Positions 1-5,878 are shown, numbered from the stretch's first letter. The stretch: DNA of 10,862 nt from Fusobacteriales bacterium (GCA_031285605.1 JAITVW010000200.1:1-10862); one strand, 5' to 3'. Numbers and translations: made by a program. The notes: generated by a model from the letters alone, not told the origin.

Positions 1-162
1 GAATGGATTAATAGATTTGAGATAGAGGATATAAATCATGCTAAGAGTTTAGTATTTGAGTATATAGAAGCTTTTTATAATACAGTAAGAATACACTGAC
101 ATTGTGGAATGAAATCACCACATTATTTTGAACTATGTTTATTAAATATTAAGTACTTTTAG
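1..162 (+). pseudogene. IS3-family transposase, C-terminal remnant with in-frame TGA
   Basis: Frame 1 reads without a start from the window edge. It gives the end of an IS3/IS150-type OrfB integrase: after an EWINRFE stretch comes YIEAFYNTVRIH, matching the usual 'YI.FYN..R.H' ending of the DDE transposase. The reading frame then meets TGA at 97-99. Past it the same frame continues with HCGMKSPHYFE up to TAG at 160-162, which corresponds to the family's terminal 'S..G..SP.E'. The TGA stands where family members usually have Ser, so a single change from TCA would explain it. I infer a decayed transposase missing its last twenty or so residues, although loss of that tail may be tolerated. The 5' part lies outside the window, so the state of the rest is unknown. 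Confidence 0.75.
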
Positions 163-189
163 GTTGTCCTTCTTCTTGACATAAGACCA
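163..189 (+). mobile_element. Candidate right end (terminal inverted repeat) of the IS3-family element
   Basis: Immediately after the transposase reading frame come 27 bases that read outward-in as TGGTCTTATGTCAAGAAG. This fits the IS3-family pattern of ends that begin with TG and finish with CA, with the right end lying just behind orfB. The left end and the target duplication are not in the window, so the boundary at 189 is a guess. The end contains a TTGACA box (176-181), but no -10 lies at 16-18 bases; the nearest TAGAAT is 20 bases away. Confidence 0.35.
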
Positions 190-265
190 TTATTCATACT
201 GTAGAATCTTATAAACATTTTTAATAATAAGAATAAATAAATATGTATAATCTTTTTTTTATTTA

Positions 266-274
266 TGATAGAAT
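266..274 (+). promoter_or_regulatory. Extended -10 promoter candidate for the TPR gene
   Basis: TGA followed by TAGAAT forms an extended -10 element of the same shape as the other promoters in this window. No good -35 box is visible at 17 bases. A transcript starting at about 281 would place the AAGGAG ribosome site (296-301) close to its 5' end. Confidence 0.4.
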
Positions 275-307
275 ATGAGAAAACAGAAAAAGTTCAAGGA
301 GTTTTTT

Positions 308-814
308 ATGAAAAGGAAATTTTTTATAATAATAACATTTATAATCTTCTCATTTTGTTTTTTGGCTGATGCGGAAAATCTGAAATCGGGAATAATAAAC
401 CTGAATGAAAAAAAATATGATGAATCGGAAAAATATCTGTTGAAAGCACTAAATGAAGATGGAAATAAAAATTCATATTTTTATTTGGGGCTGCTGTATA
501 ATGATGAGGGAAAATATGAACTTGCGGAAGAATACTACAAAAAAGCTATTGATGAAGGAAGTAAAAATGCACTGAATAATCTGGCAATGATATATATGGA
601 ACAGAAAAAATATGATCTTGCAGAAGAATGTTATAAAATGGCAGTTATAAAAAATGTAAAAGGTTCGGTATATAACCTTGCAAATTTGTATTATATCCAG
701 GAAAAATATGATTTGGCAAAAAAGTATTATACAATTGCAGCTCAGGAGGGAGATGCCGATGCATGGGAAATGCTTCGGATTATAGAGCTTCAGGTATCAA
801 AAGTATATTACTAA
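308..814 (+). CDS. Secreted TPR/Sel1-like repeat protein
   Basis: This 168-residue protein probably works as a protein-interaction scaffold in the envelope; its partner is unknown. Residues 1-22 are a signal peptide: MKRK, a hydrophobic run, then LADA before Glu23. No convincing lipobox is seen, although Cys17 lies in the hydrophobic core. The rest is made of degenerate TPR/Sel1 helix pairs of 32-33 residues, marked by a repeated K-Y-[DE]-x-[SA] at about 36, 69, 101 and 133, each followed by 'YY.KA' and 'A..NLA..Y' helices. I chose the ATG at 308 because AAGGAG (296-301) lies six bases before it. An in-frame ATG at 275 would place eleven charged residues before the signal sequence and has no ribosome site. 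It is monocistronic, with 243 bases to the next gene. Such short TPR proteins are abundant in Leptotrichiaceae. Confidence 0.85.
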   Translation: MKRKFFIIITFIIFSFCFLADAENLKSGIINLNEKKYDESEKYLLKALNEDGNKNSYFYLGLLYNDEGKYELAEEYYKKAIDEGSKNALNNLAMIYMEQKKYDLAEECYKMAVIKNVKGSVYNLANLYYIQEKYDLAKKYYTIAAQEGDADAWEMLRIIELQVSKVYY

Positions 815-909
815 ATCAGCGGAGATATATTACAGGATAATATTTGTCTGTTAACTGATATTTTATATCAGGTATCTGGTTTCAGTTTGCCGTGGATATG
901 GAAAAAAAG

Positions 910-939
910 TTGCTTTGTATGAATAAAATAATATATAAT
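910..939 (+). promoter_or_regulatory. Candidate promoter for the MATE gene leader
   Basis: TTGCTT (910-915) and TATAAT (934-939) are separated by 18 bases, predicting a start at about 946 and an untranslated leader of about 110 bases. A second option is TTGTAA (960-965) with TATTAT (982-987), spacing 16. Either one would put the 993-1028 hairpin inside the transcript. The rest of 815-909 contains only a 7-bp palindrome (855-871) without a T-tract. Confidence 0.45.
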
Positions 940-992
940 ATTTTAATAACGGGAATATTTTGTAATAAATTTTGAGTTTAATATTATAAAAT

Positions 993-1028
993 ATAGAAGT
1001 CTATATCAAAGGACTTCTATTGTTTTTT
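993..1028 (+). terminator. Intrinsic terminator or attenuator directly ahead of the MATE gene
   Basis: A perfect 9-bp stem, ATAGAAGTC (993-1001) with GACTTCTAT (1012-1020), is followed by TG and six T's (1023-1028). The MATE ribosome site begins at 1046. That leaves little room for a promoter behind the hairpin, so transcripts reaching the pump must probably read through it. A competing hairpin, ATATAG (991-996) with CTATAT (1001-1006) and loop AAGT, uses the same left arm and would exclude the terminator. It could instead simply end transcripts arriving from the TPR gene. Confidence 0.6.
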
Positions 1029-1057
1029 GAAAAAACCAACAATGCAAGGAGGAAAAA

Positions 1058-2425
1058 ATGGAAAACAGCATATCATTAGAAAAAGACAGTGTAGGAAAAT
1101 TATTATTTAAATTTTCTATACCTGCAGTGGTGGGAATGTTAGTAAATGCACTATATGGAGCAGTCGATACTATATTCGTGGGACAGTTCGTCGGAACCAA
1201 TGCACTGGCAGGAGTAGGCGTAACTTTTCCTATTACAAATACTATTATGGCAGTGGGAATGTTGGTAGGAATAGGAGCAGCAGCAAGAATTTCCATATCT
1301 TTGGGACAAAAGAAAAAGAACAGGGCAGAAAAATATCTTGGAAATGCAGTAATTTTGATGTTCATAGGATATGTTTTGGTAGGTATTATAGGGAAAATCA
1401 TGATAACGGGTATATTGGGTTATCTGGAACTGAATCCGGAAGTGGCGGCTTATGCTGATACATTTACCAATATAATGCTAATAGGATCAATATTTCAGAT
1501 AGTAGGTCTGGGGCTAAATAATGTAATAAGAAGCTGCGGAAGTCCGAAAATAGCAATGTTTACTATGATTATAGGCGGTGTTGCAAATATAATACTTGAT
1601 TATATATTTATAGTTCCGTTCAAAATGGGAGTAGCAGGTGCCGCATGGGCAACTATAATAGCACAGGCTGTGAGCTGTATCTGGGTTACAGCATATTTTT
1701 TTGGGAAAAGCAGTCTGCTGAAAATGAAATTGGAAAATTTTAAGATTTCGCCTTATATTGTATGGTCAATAGTATCAATAGGATTTGCTCCGTTTATGCT
1801 GCAGATGGCGGGAAGTCTGATTCAGTTTATTTTGAGCAGACAGATAGTTTATGCTTACAGTTCCGGAGAGTCGGATCTTGTAATAGGAGTAATGGCGGTA
1901 ATAAGCAGAGTGACAATAATCTTGTTAATGCCTGTATTTGGTGTAAATCAGGGTGCACAGCCGATAATAGGATTTAATTACGGTGCAAAACAGTATGACA
2001 GGGTAAAAAAGACATTGAAGCTGGCAATGACAGCTTCTACAGTACTTTGTGTATCTTCTTTTATAGTAATAGAAACAATGCCGGAAGTTCTTTTAGGACT
2101 TTTTATAAGTAAAAATGATATGAAGGCTATAGAAATCGGCGTACACGCAATAAGAATATACTGTCTGGGATTTGCAGCTATAGGATTTCAGATTATATCA
2201 TCAAGTTTTTTTCAGTCAATAGGAAAAGCAGCAATCTCCATGGTACTGTCCATGTCAAGACAGATAATACTGTTAATACCGTTTTTATTAATTCTTCCAA
2301 GATTTATGGGCTCTGAAGGTATATGGATAGCGGCACCTATGTCTGACTTTCTGGCATTTGTACTTTCAGTGGTTATGATCAGTTGGGAAATGAAAAAAAT
2401 CAGAAAAATGGAGCTTTCTGTTTAG
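1058..2425 (+). CDS. MATE-family multidrug/cation efflux transporter
   Basis: This 455-residue inner-membrane antiporter belongs to the MATE family, which exports cationic drugs or metabolites in exchange for Na+ or H+. The length and layout fit the family's 12 transmembrane helices in two similar halves. The N-terminal half starts with KLLFKFSIPAVVGMLVNALY and the typical DTIFVGQFVG segment. The second half starts near residue 225 with the corresponding 'P.mLQMAGSLIQFILSRQI' helix, and QGAQPIIGFNYGAK is the characteristic MATE motif after helix 8. The closest named relatives are probably MepA-like, but the substrate cannot be read from the sequence. Start: AAGGAGG (1046-1052) lies five bases before the ATG. 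It stands alone, and its expression may be set by the hairpin at 993-1028. Confidence 0.93.
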   Translation: MENSISLEKDSVGKLLFKFSIPAVVGMLVNALYGAVDTIFVGQFVGTNALAGVGVTFPITNTIMAVGMLVGIGAAARISISLGQKKKNRAEKYLGNAVILMFIGYVLVGIIGKIMITGILGYLELNPEVAAYADTFTNIMLIGSIFQIVGLGLNNVIRSCGSPKIAMFTMIIGGVANIILDYIFIVPFKMGVAGAAWATIIAQAVSCIWVTAYFFGKSSLLKMKLENFKISPYIVWSIVSIGFAPFMLQMAGSLIQFILSRQIVYAYSSGESDLVIGVMAVISRVTIILLMPVFGVNQGAQPIIGFNYGAKQYDRVKKTLKLAMTASTVLCVSSFIVIETMPEVLLGLFISKNDMKAIEIGVHAIRIYCLGFAAIGFQIISSSFFQSIGKAAISMVLSMSRQIILLIPFLLILPRFMGSEGIWIAAPMSDFLAFVLSVVMISWEMKKIRKMELSV

Positions 2426-2495
2426 CAGAATGCTAAGATATTGAGACCGAATAAAATCTGTACTAAGAATTAAAGAAGTAAAACCGGGTAACATG

Positions 2496-2504
2496 TGATA
2501 ATAT
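2496..2504 (+). promoter_or_regulatory. Extended -10 promoter candidate for the phosphodiesterase gene
   Basis: TGA-TAATAT fits the extended -10 pattern, with no recognisable -35 box. It lies in the 123-base gap after the MATE gene and would give a leader of about 40 bases. Read-through from the MATE gene is also possible because no intrinsic terminator is visible between them. Confidence 0.35.
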
Positions 2505-2548
2505 ATGCTGTAAGAATAATATATAAAGTAAATCTCGGGAGTGAGATT

Positions 2549-3211
2549 ATGAAAAAGATAGGACACAGAGGAGTCAGAGGTATTAAGCCGGAAAATACTC
2601 TGGAAAGTATAGCGGAAGCTGTTAACCTGAAGTTTGATATGGTTGAGATAGATGTTCAGATGACAAAAGACGGAGAAATTATAGTATTTCATGATTATAA
2701 TCTAAAGAGACTTTTTAACAGTAATAAAAAAATATCAGAACTGACATATGAGGAATTACTGACAATTACAGATAAAATTCCTTTGTTAAAAGAAGTAATA
2801 AAAAATATAAAAGATAAAAATACAGAACTAAATATTGAAATAAAAGAATTATTTCAAAAAAACGGAATTATTGAAGAGCTTATATATCTGCTTGAAAGAT
2901 ATTCATTTAAAGAAAAGGTTCTTATTTCGAGTTTTGACCATGTAATTCTGAAAGAGATAAAAAAGAGGGATGAAACGCTGAAAACAGCTGTGCTGGTTGC
3001 TTCAAGGCCGGCAGATCCCATATCCGTAATAAAAGCCGCAGAAGCAGACGGTTATAATTCACTTTATTATTTTATGGATAAAGAAATAATAAGTGAGTGT
3101 CACAAATACGGCTATTTTGTGAATATATGGACTGTAAATACAAAAGCAGAAGCAGAATATTATAAAAATATGGGAGTAGACGGAATAATTTCAGACTATA
3201 ATCTGTTTTAG
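2549..3211 (+). CDS. Glycerophosphodiester phosphodiesterase (GDPD/UgpQ type)
   Basis: This 220-residue enzyme hydrolyses glycerophosphodiesters from phospholipid turnover to glycerol-3-phosphate and an alcohol, in a metal-dependent TIM barrel. No signal peptide is seen, so it should be cytoplasmic like UgpQ. Visible signature: His6-Arg7, then PENT (14-17), Glu33-x-Asp35 and His48-Asp49, which are the catalytic and metal residues, followed by the LNIEIK strand and, near the C terminus, VNIWTVNT, typical of the family. The length is slightly short for the family (usually about 240) but all core motifs are present. I chose ATG 2549 because GGGAG (2537-2541) precedes it; an upstream GTG at 2495 would add 18 residues unlike the family's start. 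It is followed after 41 bases by an unknown gene that may be cotranscribed. Confidence 0.92.
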   Translation: MKKIGHRGVRGIKPENTLESIAEAVNLKFDMVEIDVQMTKDGEIIVFHDYNLKRLFNSNKKISELTYEELLTITDKIPLLKEVIKNIKDKNTELNIEIKELFQKNGIIEELIYLLERYSFKEKVLISSFDHVILKEIKKRDETLKTAVLVASRPADPISVIKAAEADGYNSLYYFMDKEIISECHKYGYFVNIWTVNTKAEAEYYKNMGVDGIISDYNLF

Positions 3212-3252
3212 GAAAAAGTGTAGTGAAGTACGGAAAGGTAACAGGAGGAAAA

Positions 3253-3726
3253 ATGGTAAAGGATAGACCAAGCAGGCGTGAAAGTAACAAAAGTACGGCA
3301 AAGATAGAAAAAATAATAAGCAGTAATCTGGAAAATTTTGAGAGATATAGGATTATTTATGCTGTACAAAAAAAGAAAAGTCTGTTTAAAAAAGAGTATA
3401 GAACGTATTTAACGGCTTATAATGACAGAACAAAGGATATAGTATTTTTGAAAATGGACAGTGAAATTAAAAAAGTGGAAGAAATCAGCGAAGTAGAGCA
3501 GGATGACGTAATTTATGCAAAAATAACCAGAGATAATAAATATAAGCTTTCTACACATACTAAGAAATTTGAATTTGAAGTTCCGGAATTTATATTAAAA
3601 AATCAGAATCTGCTTCCGATTCTGCAAAAAGAAGAATCGGAAGCTTTTAGAGACTTTTTTGAAAATGCCTTGATTACAATAAAAAAGGTCAAAGTAACAT
3701 CAGTTGGGAAAAAGAATAATATTTAA
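3253..3726 (+). CDS. Hypothetical charged protein, 157 aa
   Basis: I do not recognise this protein. It is soluble, with no signal peptide or membrane segment, and is lysine-rich. The N-terminal 25 residues (KDRPSRRESNKS...) look disordered and strongly basic. The middle alternates short beta-like stretches (RYRIIYAV, YRTYLTAYND, DIVFLKMDS, DVIYAKITRD) and could be a small beta-rich domain. The C-terminal part (FEFEVPEFILKNQNLLPIL... FRDFFENALITI) looks helical. AGGAGG at 3243-3248 fixes the start at ATG 3253; an in-frame GTG at 3223 lacks a ribosome site. It probably shares a transcript with the upstream phosphodiesterase gene, but nothing in the sequence links their functions. Confidence 0.75.
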   Translation: MVKDRPSRRESNKSTAKIEKIISSNLENFERYRIIYAVQKKKSLFKKEYRTYLTAYNDRTKDIVFLKMDSEIKKVEEISEVEQDDVIYAKITRDNKYKLSTHTKKFEFEVPEFILKNQNLLPILQKEESEAFRDFFENALITIKKVKVTSVGKKNNI

Positions 3727-3798
3727 TATTATCAGGCAAAATAAAAAAATTAATTATCAAAATATGTTACGGAAAATTTATACAATCTGATAAAAAAA

Positions 3799-3828
3799 TT
3801 GACAAGTATGCAGGATTTGTGATATTAT
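3799..3828 (+). promoter_or_regulatory. Promoter of the rplU-prp-rpmA operon
   Basis: A perfect TTGACA (3799-3804), an 18-base spacer and TATTAT (3823-3828), preceded by TGA to form an extended -10, predict a start at about 3835. This is the best promoter in the window, as expected for ribosomal proteins. The inverted repeat TTATCAG (3729-3735) / CTGATAA (3787-3793) lies just upstream; its meaning is unclear. Confidence 0.8.
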
Positions 3829-3839
3829 ATTTTGGTATA

Positions 3840-3876
3840 CGCCTTAAGAAGGTCAGCTAATGCCTTACCTTAAGCG
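3840..3876 (+). promoter_or_regulatory. Structured 5' leader of rplU (candidate L21 autoregulatory leader)
   Basis: The 65-base untranslated leader begins almost at once with an imperfect hairpin. CGC (3840-3842), TTAA (3844-3847) and GGT (3851-3853) pair with ACC (3867-3869), TTAA (3870-3873) and GCG (3874-3876), leaving bulges C3843 and GAA3848-3850 and a 13-base loop. Leaders before rplU that bind a ribosomal protein are known in low-GC Gram-positives (the L21 leader). Position and size fit such a role here, but I cannot confirm membership in that family by eye. Confidence 0.5.
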
Positions 3877-3900
3877 ATTTGAAATTATGGAGGTGAAAAC

Positions 3901-4209
3901 ATGTACGCAGTTATAAAGACAGGTGGAAAACAGTATAAAGTTCAGGAAGGTACAGTTTTAGAAGTTGAGAAATTAGCAGCTGATGTTGATTCTGATGTAG
4001 AATTAACAGATGTATTAATGATTATCGATGGTGATAAAGTAGAAGTAGGAAAGCCTTTAGTTAATACAGCTAAAGTAGTCGCTACAGTAAAGGCACACGG
4101 TAAAGGTGATAAAAAGATCAACTTCAAGTATAACAAAAAAACTTACTACAGAAAAAAAGGTCATAGACAACAGTTTACTAGAATTGAAATAAAATCTATT
4201 ACTGTTTAA
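3901..4209 (+). CDS. rplU: 50S ribosomal protein L21
   Basis: This 102-residue protein is the normal size for L21, which binds 23S rRNA in the large subunit. It opens with the classic [17 protein letters not shown] and continues through a V..LL-type beta barrel. The basic C-terminal half ([19 protein letters not shown]) contains the family signature 'K.YrrkkGHRQ..T.i.I'. Start: GGAGGTGA (3889-3896) lies four bases before the ATG. It is the first gene of a three-gene operon with prp and rpmA, the canonical arrangement in Firmicutes and Fusobacteria. Confidence 0.98.
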   Translation: MYAVIKTGGKQYKVQEGTVLEVEKLAADVDSDVELTDVLMIIDGDKVEVGKPLVNTAKVVATVKAHGKGDKKINFKYNKKTYYRKKGHRQQFTRIEIKSITV

Positions 4210-4211
4210 TC

Positions 4212-4544
4212 ATGATTAAAATAAACATTTACCGGAAAAATGGTAAAATTATAAGATTCATCGTAAAGGGTCACGCAAATTACGGGGAATACGGTGAAGA
4301 TATAGTTTGTTCAGCAGTGACGACATCTGCTACACAGACTTTAAACGGTATATTGGAATTATTAAAATTGGAACCGGACTATAAATATAGTGAAGGATTA
4401 ATAGAGTGTAATTTTTTAAATATTGATTTAAAGGGAAATGAAGCTGAACTAAATATATTGTTAGAATCTATGTATAAAATGCTGAAAGGAATAGCCAAAG
4501 AGTATTCCGATAAAGTAAAATTAATAGAGAAGGAGGAGTCCTAA
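4212..4544 (+). CDS. prp: Ribosomal-processing cysteine protease Prp (YsxB)
   Basis: This 110-residue protease removes the N-terminal extension of ribosomal protein L27, a step essential in Staphylococcus aureus. The catalytic dyad is visible: His21 in [16 protein letters not shown] and Cys33, in the family's spacing H-x11-C, followed by [13 protein letters not shown], the conserved helix. Its substrate is encoded immediately downstream and carries the expected cut site. The ATG lies two bases after the rplU stop with no Shine-Dalgarno sequence ahead of it, so translation probably depends on ribosomes finishing rplU. That would keep the protease at low stoichiometry. Its stop overlaps the rpmA start (TAATG). 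Confidence 0.96.
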   Translation: MIKINIYRKNGKIIRFIVKGHANYGEYGEDIVCSAVTTSATQTLNGILELLKLEPDYKYSEGLIECNFLNIDLKGNEAELNILLESMYKMLKGIAKEYSDKVKLIEKEES

Positions 4545-4831
4545 TGTTATTAAAATTAAATTTACAGTTATTTGCATCTAAAAAAGGTCAAGGGTCTACT
4601 AAAAACGGTAGAGACAGTAATCCTAAATATTTAGGTGTAAAGAGAACTGATGGTGAACTGGTAAAAGCCGGAAATATAATAGTAAGACAAAGAGGTACTA
4701 AATTTCACGCAGGGACAAACATGGGTCTTGGAAGAGACTACACATTATTCGCTCTGACTGACGGATATGTGAAATTTGAGAAATTCGGAAAAAATAAAAA
4801 AAGAGTTAGTGTATACTCTGAAAGAGCATAG
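4544..4831 (+). CDS. rpmA: 50S ribosomal protein L27 with Prp-cleaved N-terminal extension
   Basis: This 95-residue protein is L27, whose N-terminal tail reaches the peptidyl-transferase centre. The first ten residues ([10 protein letters not shown]) form the extension found in Firmicutes and Fusobacteria. Prp should cut between Phe10 and Ala11 to expose the mature [15 protein letters not shown] start. The remainder carries the family sequence [23 protein letters not shown] and a GRDYTLFAL strand. A strong AAGGAGG (4530-4536) seven bases before the ATG contrasts with the missing site for prp and ensures high output. The ATG overlaps the prp stop by one base. It is the last gene of the operon, and a terminator follows at once. 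The common next gene, obgE, is absent. Confidence 0.98.
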   Translation: MLLKLNLQLFASKKGQGSTKNGRDSNPKYLGVKRTDGELVKAGNIIVRQRGTKFHAGTNMGLGRDYTLFALTDGYVKFEKFGKNKKRVSVYSERA

Positions 4832-4838
4832 ATGTAAG

Positions 4839-4863
4839 ATGGGCTTTTATAAAGCTCATTTTT
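4839..4863 (+). terminator. Terminator of rplU-prp-rpmA
   Basis: ATGGGCTTT (4839-4847) pairs with AAAGCTCAT (4851-4859), nine pairs including one G-U, with a TAT loop and a T-run (4859-4863). It begins eight bases after the rpmA stop. Confidence 0.85.
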
Positions 4864-4914
4864 CATAAGTTTTATTTTTAGAAATTTTTTCATTTTAGTT
4901 TAGGAAGTTTAGTC

Positions 4915-4943
4915 TTGAAAAAGATAAAGAATAAATGTATAAT
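4915..4943 (+). promoter_or_regulatory. Promoter ahead of the TM2-domain gene leader
   Basis: TTGAAA (4915-4920), 17 bases, TATAAT (4938-4943) is a near-consensus sigma-70 type promoter and predicts a start at about 4950. That is 280 bases before the next long gene, so its transcript would have an unusually long untranslated leader unless it serves a separate small RNA. Confidence 0.65.
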
Positions 4944-4949
4944 TAAATA

Positions 4950-5230
4950 AAATTGTATGAAAGTTTACACAGGGTCGTAAAAGATTTGTGATATTTAAAG
5001 ATATTTTTGTATATCCGGAGCTTGCTGATTATGACAGTACTGTGGTAACAAGTTTCAAAATGTAAAGCCGGAGTGTACATTTATAATTAATAAGGGAAGT
5101 AAAGAATAATTATTATAAGTCTTATTAAAGGGTAGCAGCCCGGCAGGCTGTGGAAGATGAAGATGGATGTATTCTTATAAAATAAGGGATTATTTAATAA
5201 ATAAATTTTTTATAGAAGGAGAAGAGATAC
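4950..5230 (+). other. Long, possibly structured leader of the TM2-domain gene
   Basis: This 280-base stretch has no long gene. TACAC (4966-4970), TCCG (5014-5017) and GCTT (5020-5023) pair with a continuous right arm AAGC-CGGA-GTGTA (5065-5077). Further on, TTATAAG (5113-5119) pairs with CTTATAA (5174-5180) and encloses a GC-rich hairpin, CAGCC (5136-5140) / GGCTG (5146-5150). None matches a riboswitch I know, and no terminator is seen. A short coding-like frame starts at GTG 4988 (VIFKDIFVYPELADYDSTVV...) and stops at TAA 5062-5064. It has no ribosome site and may be a gene remnant. Function unknown. Confidence 0.3.
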
Positions 5231-5524
5231 ATGGGAAGATACGATGATGACTTTAGTGTATTTGAAGAAAAAAGAGACAGAGATATGGAAAGGGAAAGAA
5301 TAAATAGAAATTACGGGAAAAAACCGGTACATAAAGTAGTATACGCTTTGCTCGCTATCTTTTTGGGATCGTTGGGAATACATAAATTTTATGCGGGAAA
5401 ACCTGTACAGGGTGTGCTGTATATATTGTTTTGCTGGACGTATATACCGGGAATAATTGGTTTTATAGAAGGAATAGTTGTTTTGCTGAAAAATACAGGA
5501 CCAAGTGACATAATTTATTTATAA
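5231..5524 (+). CDS. Small TM2-domain membrane protein
   Basis: This 97-residue protein has a highly charged, cytoplasm-type N terminus (residues 1-35, rich in D, E, R and K) followed by a TM2 domain: two transmembrane helices (about 36-55 and 59-86) joined by the conserved turn GSLGIHKFYAGK (46-57). The second helix contains the domain's acidic residue, Glu80, where the pattern usually has Asp. TM2 proteins are widespread, but their biochemical role is unsettled, so no function is assigned. AAGGAG (5216-5221) lies nine bases before the ATG. The gene is monocistronic, with its own terminator two bases after the stop and a promoter probably at 4915-4943. Confidence 0.85.
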   Translation: MGRYDDDFSVFEEKRDRDMERERINRNYGKKPVHKVVYALLAIFLGSLGIHKFYAGKPVQGVLYILFCWTYIPGIIGFIEGIVVLLKNTGPSDIIYL

Positions 5525-5525
5525 T

Positions 5526-5558
5526 AAAAGCCGCTGTAAACAGAAATAGCGGTTTTTT
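5526..5558 (+). terminator. Terminator of the TM2-domain gene
   Basis: AAAA-G-CCGCT (5526-5535) pairs with AGCGG-TTTT (5548-5556), with G5530 bulged; six T's run 5553-5558. A small CTG/CAG helix can form in the loop. In the following stretch, 5559-5700, I see only AT-rich sequence with no gene or structure. Confidence 0.85.
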
Positions 5559-5700
5559 AGCGGATTAATATAAATGTTTTGTAATTCTCTGACTGTATTA
5601 TATACTTAGTAATTTTAGATATGATTGTTAATATTAATAAAAATCAGGATAAAAAAAATATGAATATATTTAATATATAGATCATATAGTGAAAATATAT

Positions 5701-5728
5701 TTGAGTTTATCTCAAAAAATGTTATACT
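5701..5728 (+). promoter_or_regulatory. Promoter of the leader peptide-hydrolase-SDR-SBP operon
   Basis: TTGAGT (5701-5706), 16 bases and TATACT (5723-5728), with TGT directly ahead of the -10 (extended -10), predict a start at about 5735. That is a dozen bases before the ribosome site of the leader peptide. Confidence 0.65.
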
Positions 5729-5758
5729 AGATAATATAAAGATATTGGAGGAAATAAA

Positions 5759-5791
5759 ATGAGAAGTTGGAGTTGGCAAATTTTACCTTAA
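5759..5791 (+). CDS. Trp-containing leader peptide MRSWSWQILP
   Basis: This ten-codon frame, too short for ordinary gene finding, has every sign of translation: a promoter ending about 30 bases upstream, GGAGG (5747-5751) seven bases before ATG, and TAA at 5789-5791. Two of the ten codons are TGG (5768-5770 and 5774-5776). In the three genes downstream Trp occurs once in nearly 790 residues. The last codon is Pro directly before the stop, as in the ribosome-stalling TnaC peptide of tryptophanase operons. The peptide is followed by an intrinsic terminator and then an operon ending in a TrpX-type binding protein. I infer a regulatory leader peptide whose translation senses Trp supply or free Trp. 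It is not a family I recognise, and a tiny functional peptide remains possible. Confidence 0.6.
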   Translation: MRSWSWQILP

Positions 5792-5878
5792 AAAATTGAA
5801 TATTTTTCATATTAGGTTTATTTGTTTTACTTTTTTTTATTTATGTATAAAATTATTTTATAGATATATCATAAGCCT
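5785..5878 (+). promoter_or_regulatory. Candidate attenuator: mutually exclusive RNA pairings
   Basis: Three pairings compete. Segment 1 (ACCT, 5785-5788, over the Pro codon and first base of the stop, plus AATAT, 5799-5803) can pair with segment 2 (ATATTAGGT, 5809-5817), with a ten-base bulge. Segment 2 (AGGTTTAT, 5814-5821) can instead pair with segment 3 (ATAAGCCT, 5871-5878), eight pairs with one G-U. Segment 3 also supplies the left arm of the terminator (5873-5877 with 5884-5888). A ribosome held at the Trp codons would cover about 5790 and mask ACCT, favouring the 2:3 antiterminator. An AT hairpin, TATAAAA (5846-5852) / TTTTATA (5856-5862), lies between. The stems are AT-rich and were found by eye. 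Confidence 0.45.

Noticed and set aside
97..99. TGA read as tryptophan (alternative genetic code)
   Set aside because: The family position normally has Ser, all other genes in the window use TGG for Trp, and none of them needs TGA read-through.
176..207. IS-borne outward promoter TTGACA...TAGAAT driving the TPR gene
   Set aside because: The spacing is 20 bases, too long for a normal sigma-70 promoter; the extended -10 at 266-274 is a better candidate.
855..871. CTGATAT-TTT-ATATCAG palindrome as terminator of the TPR gene
   Set aside because: No T-run follows and the stem is AT-rich; it could be a protein-binding site, but nothing supports that.
1006..1401. Minus-strand open frame of 131 codons opposite the MATE gene
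   Set aside because: It lies entirely over a well-supported membrane protein gene, has low-complexity P/T/I-rich composition, and lacks a credible ribosome site.
2422..2436. TTAGCA-GAA-TGCTAA hairpin over the MATE stop codon as a terminator
   Set aside because: Six pairs only and no T-run behind it, so it is not a convincing intrinsic terminator.
4950..5230. Known riboswitch (cyclic-di-GMP, TPP, T-box or similar)
   Set aside because: I looked for the conserved core strings of these classes, such as the T-box AGGGTGG-type motif and CTGAGA of TPP, and did not find them.
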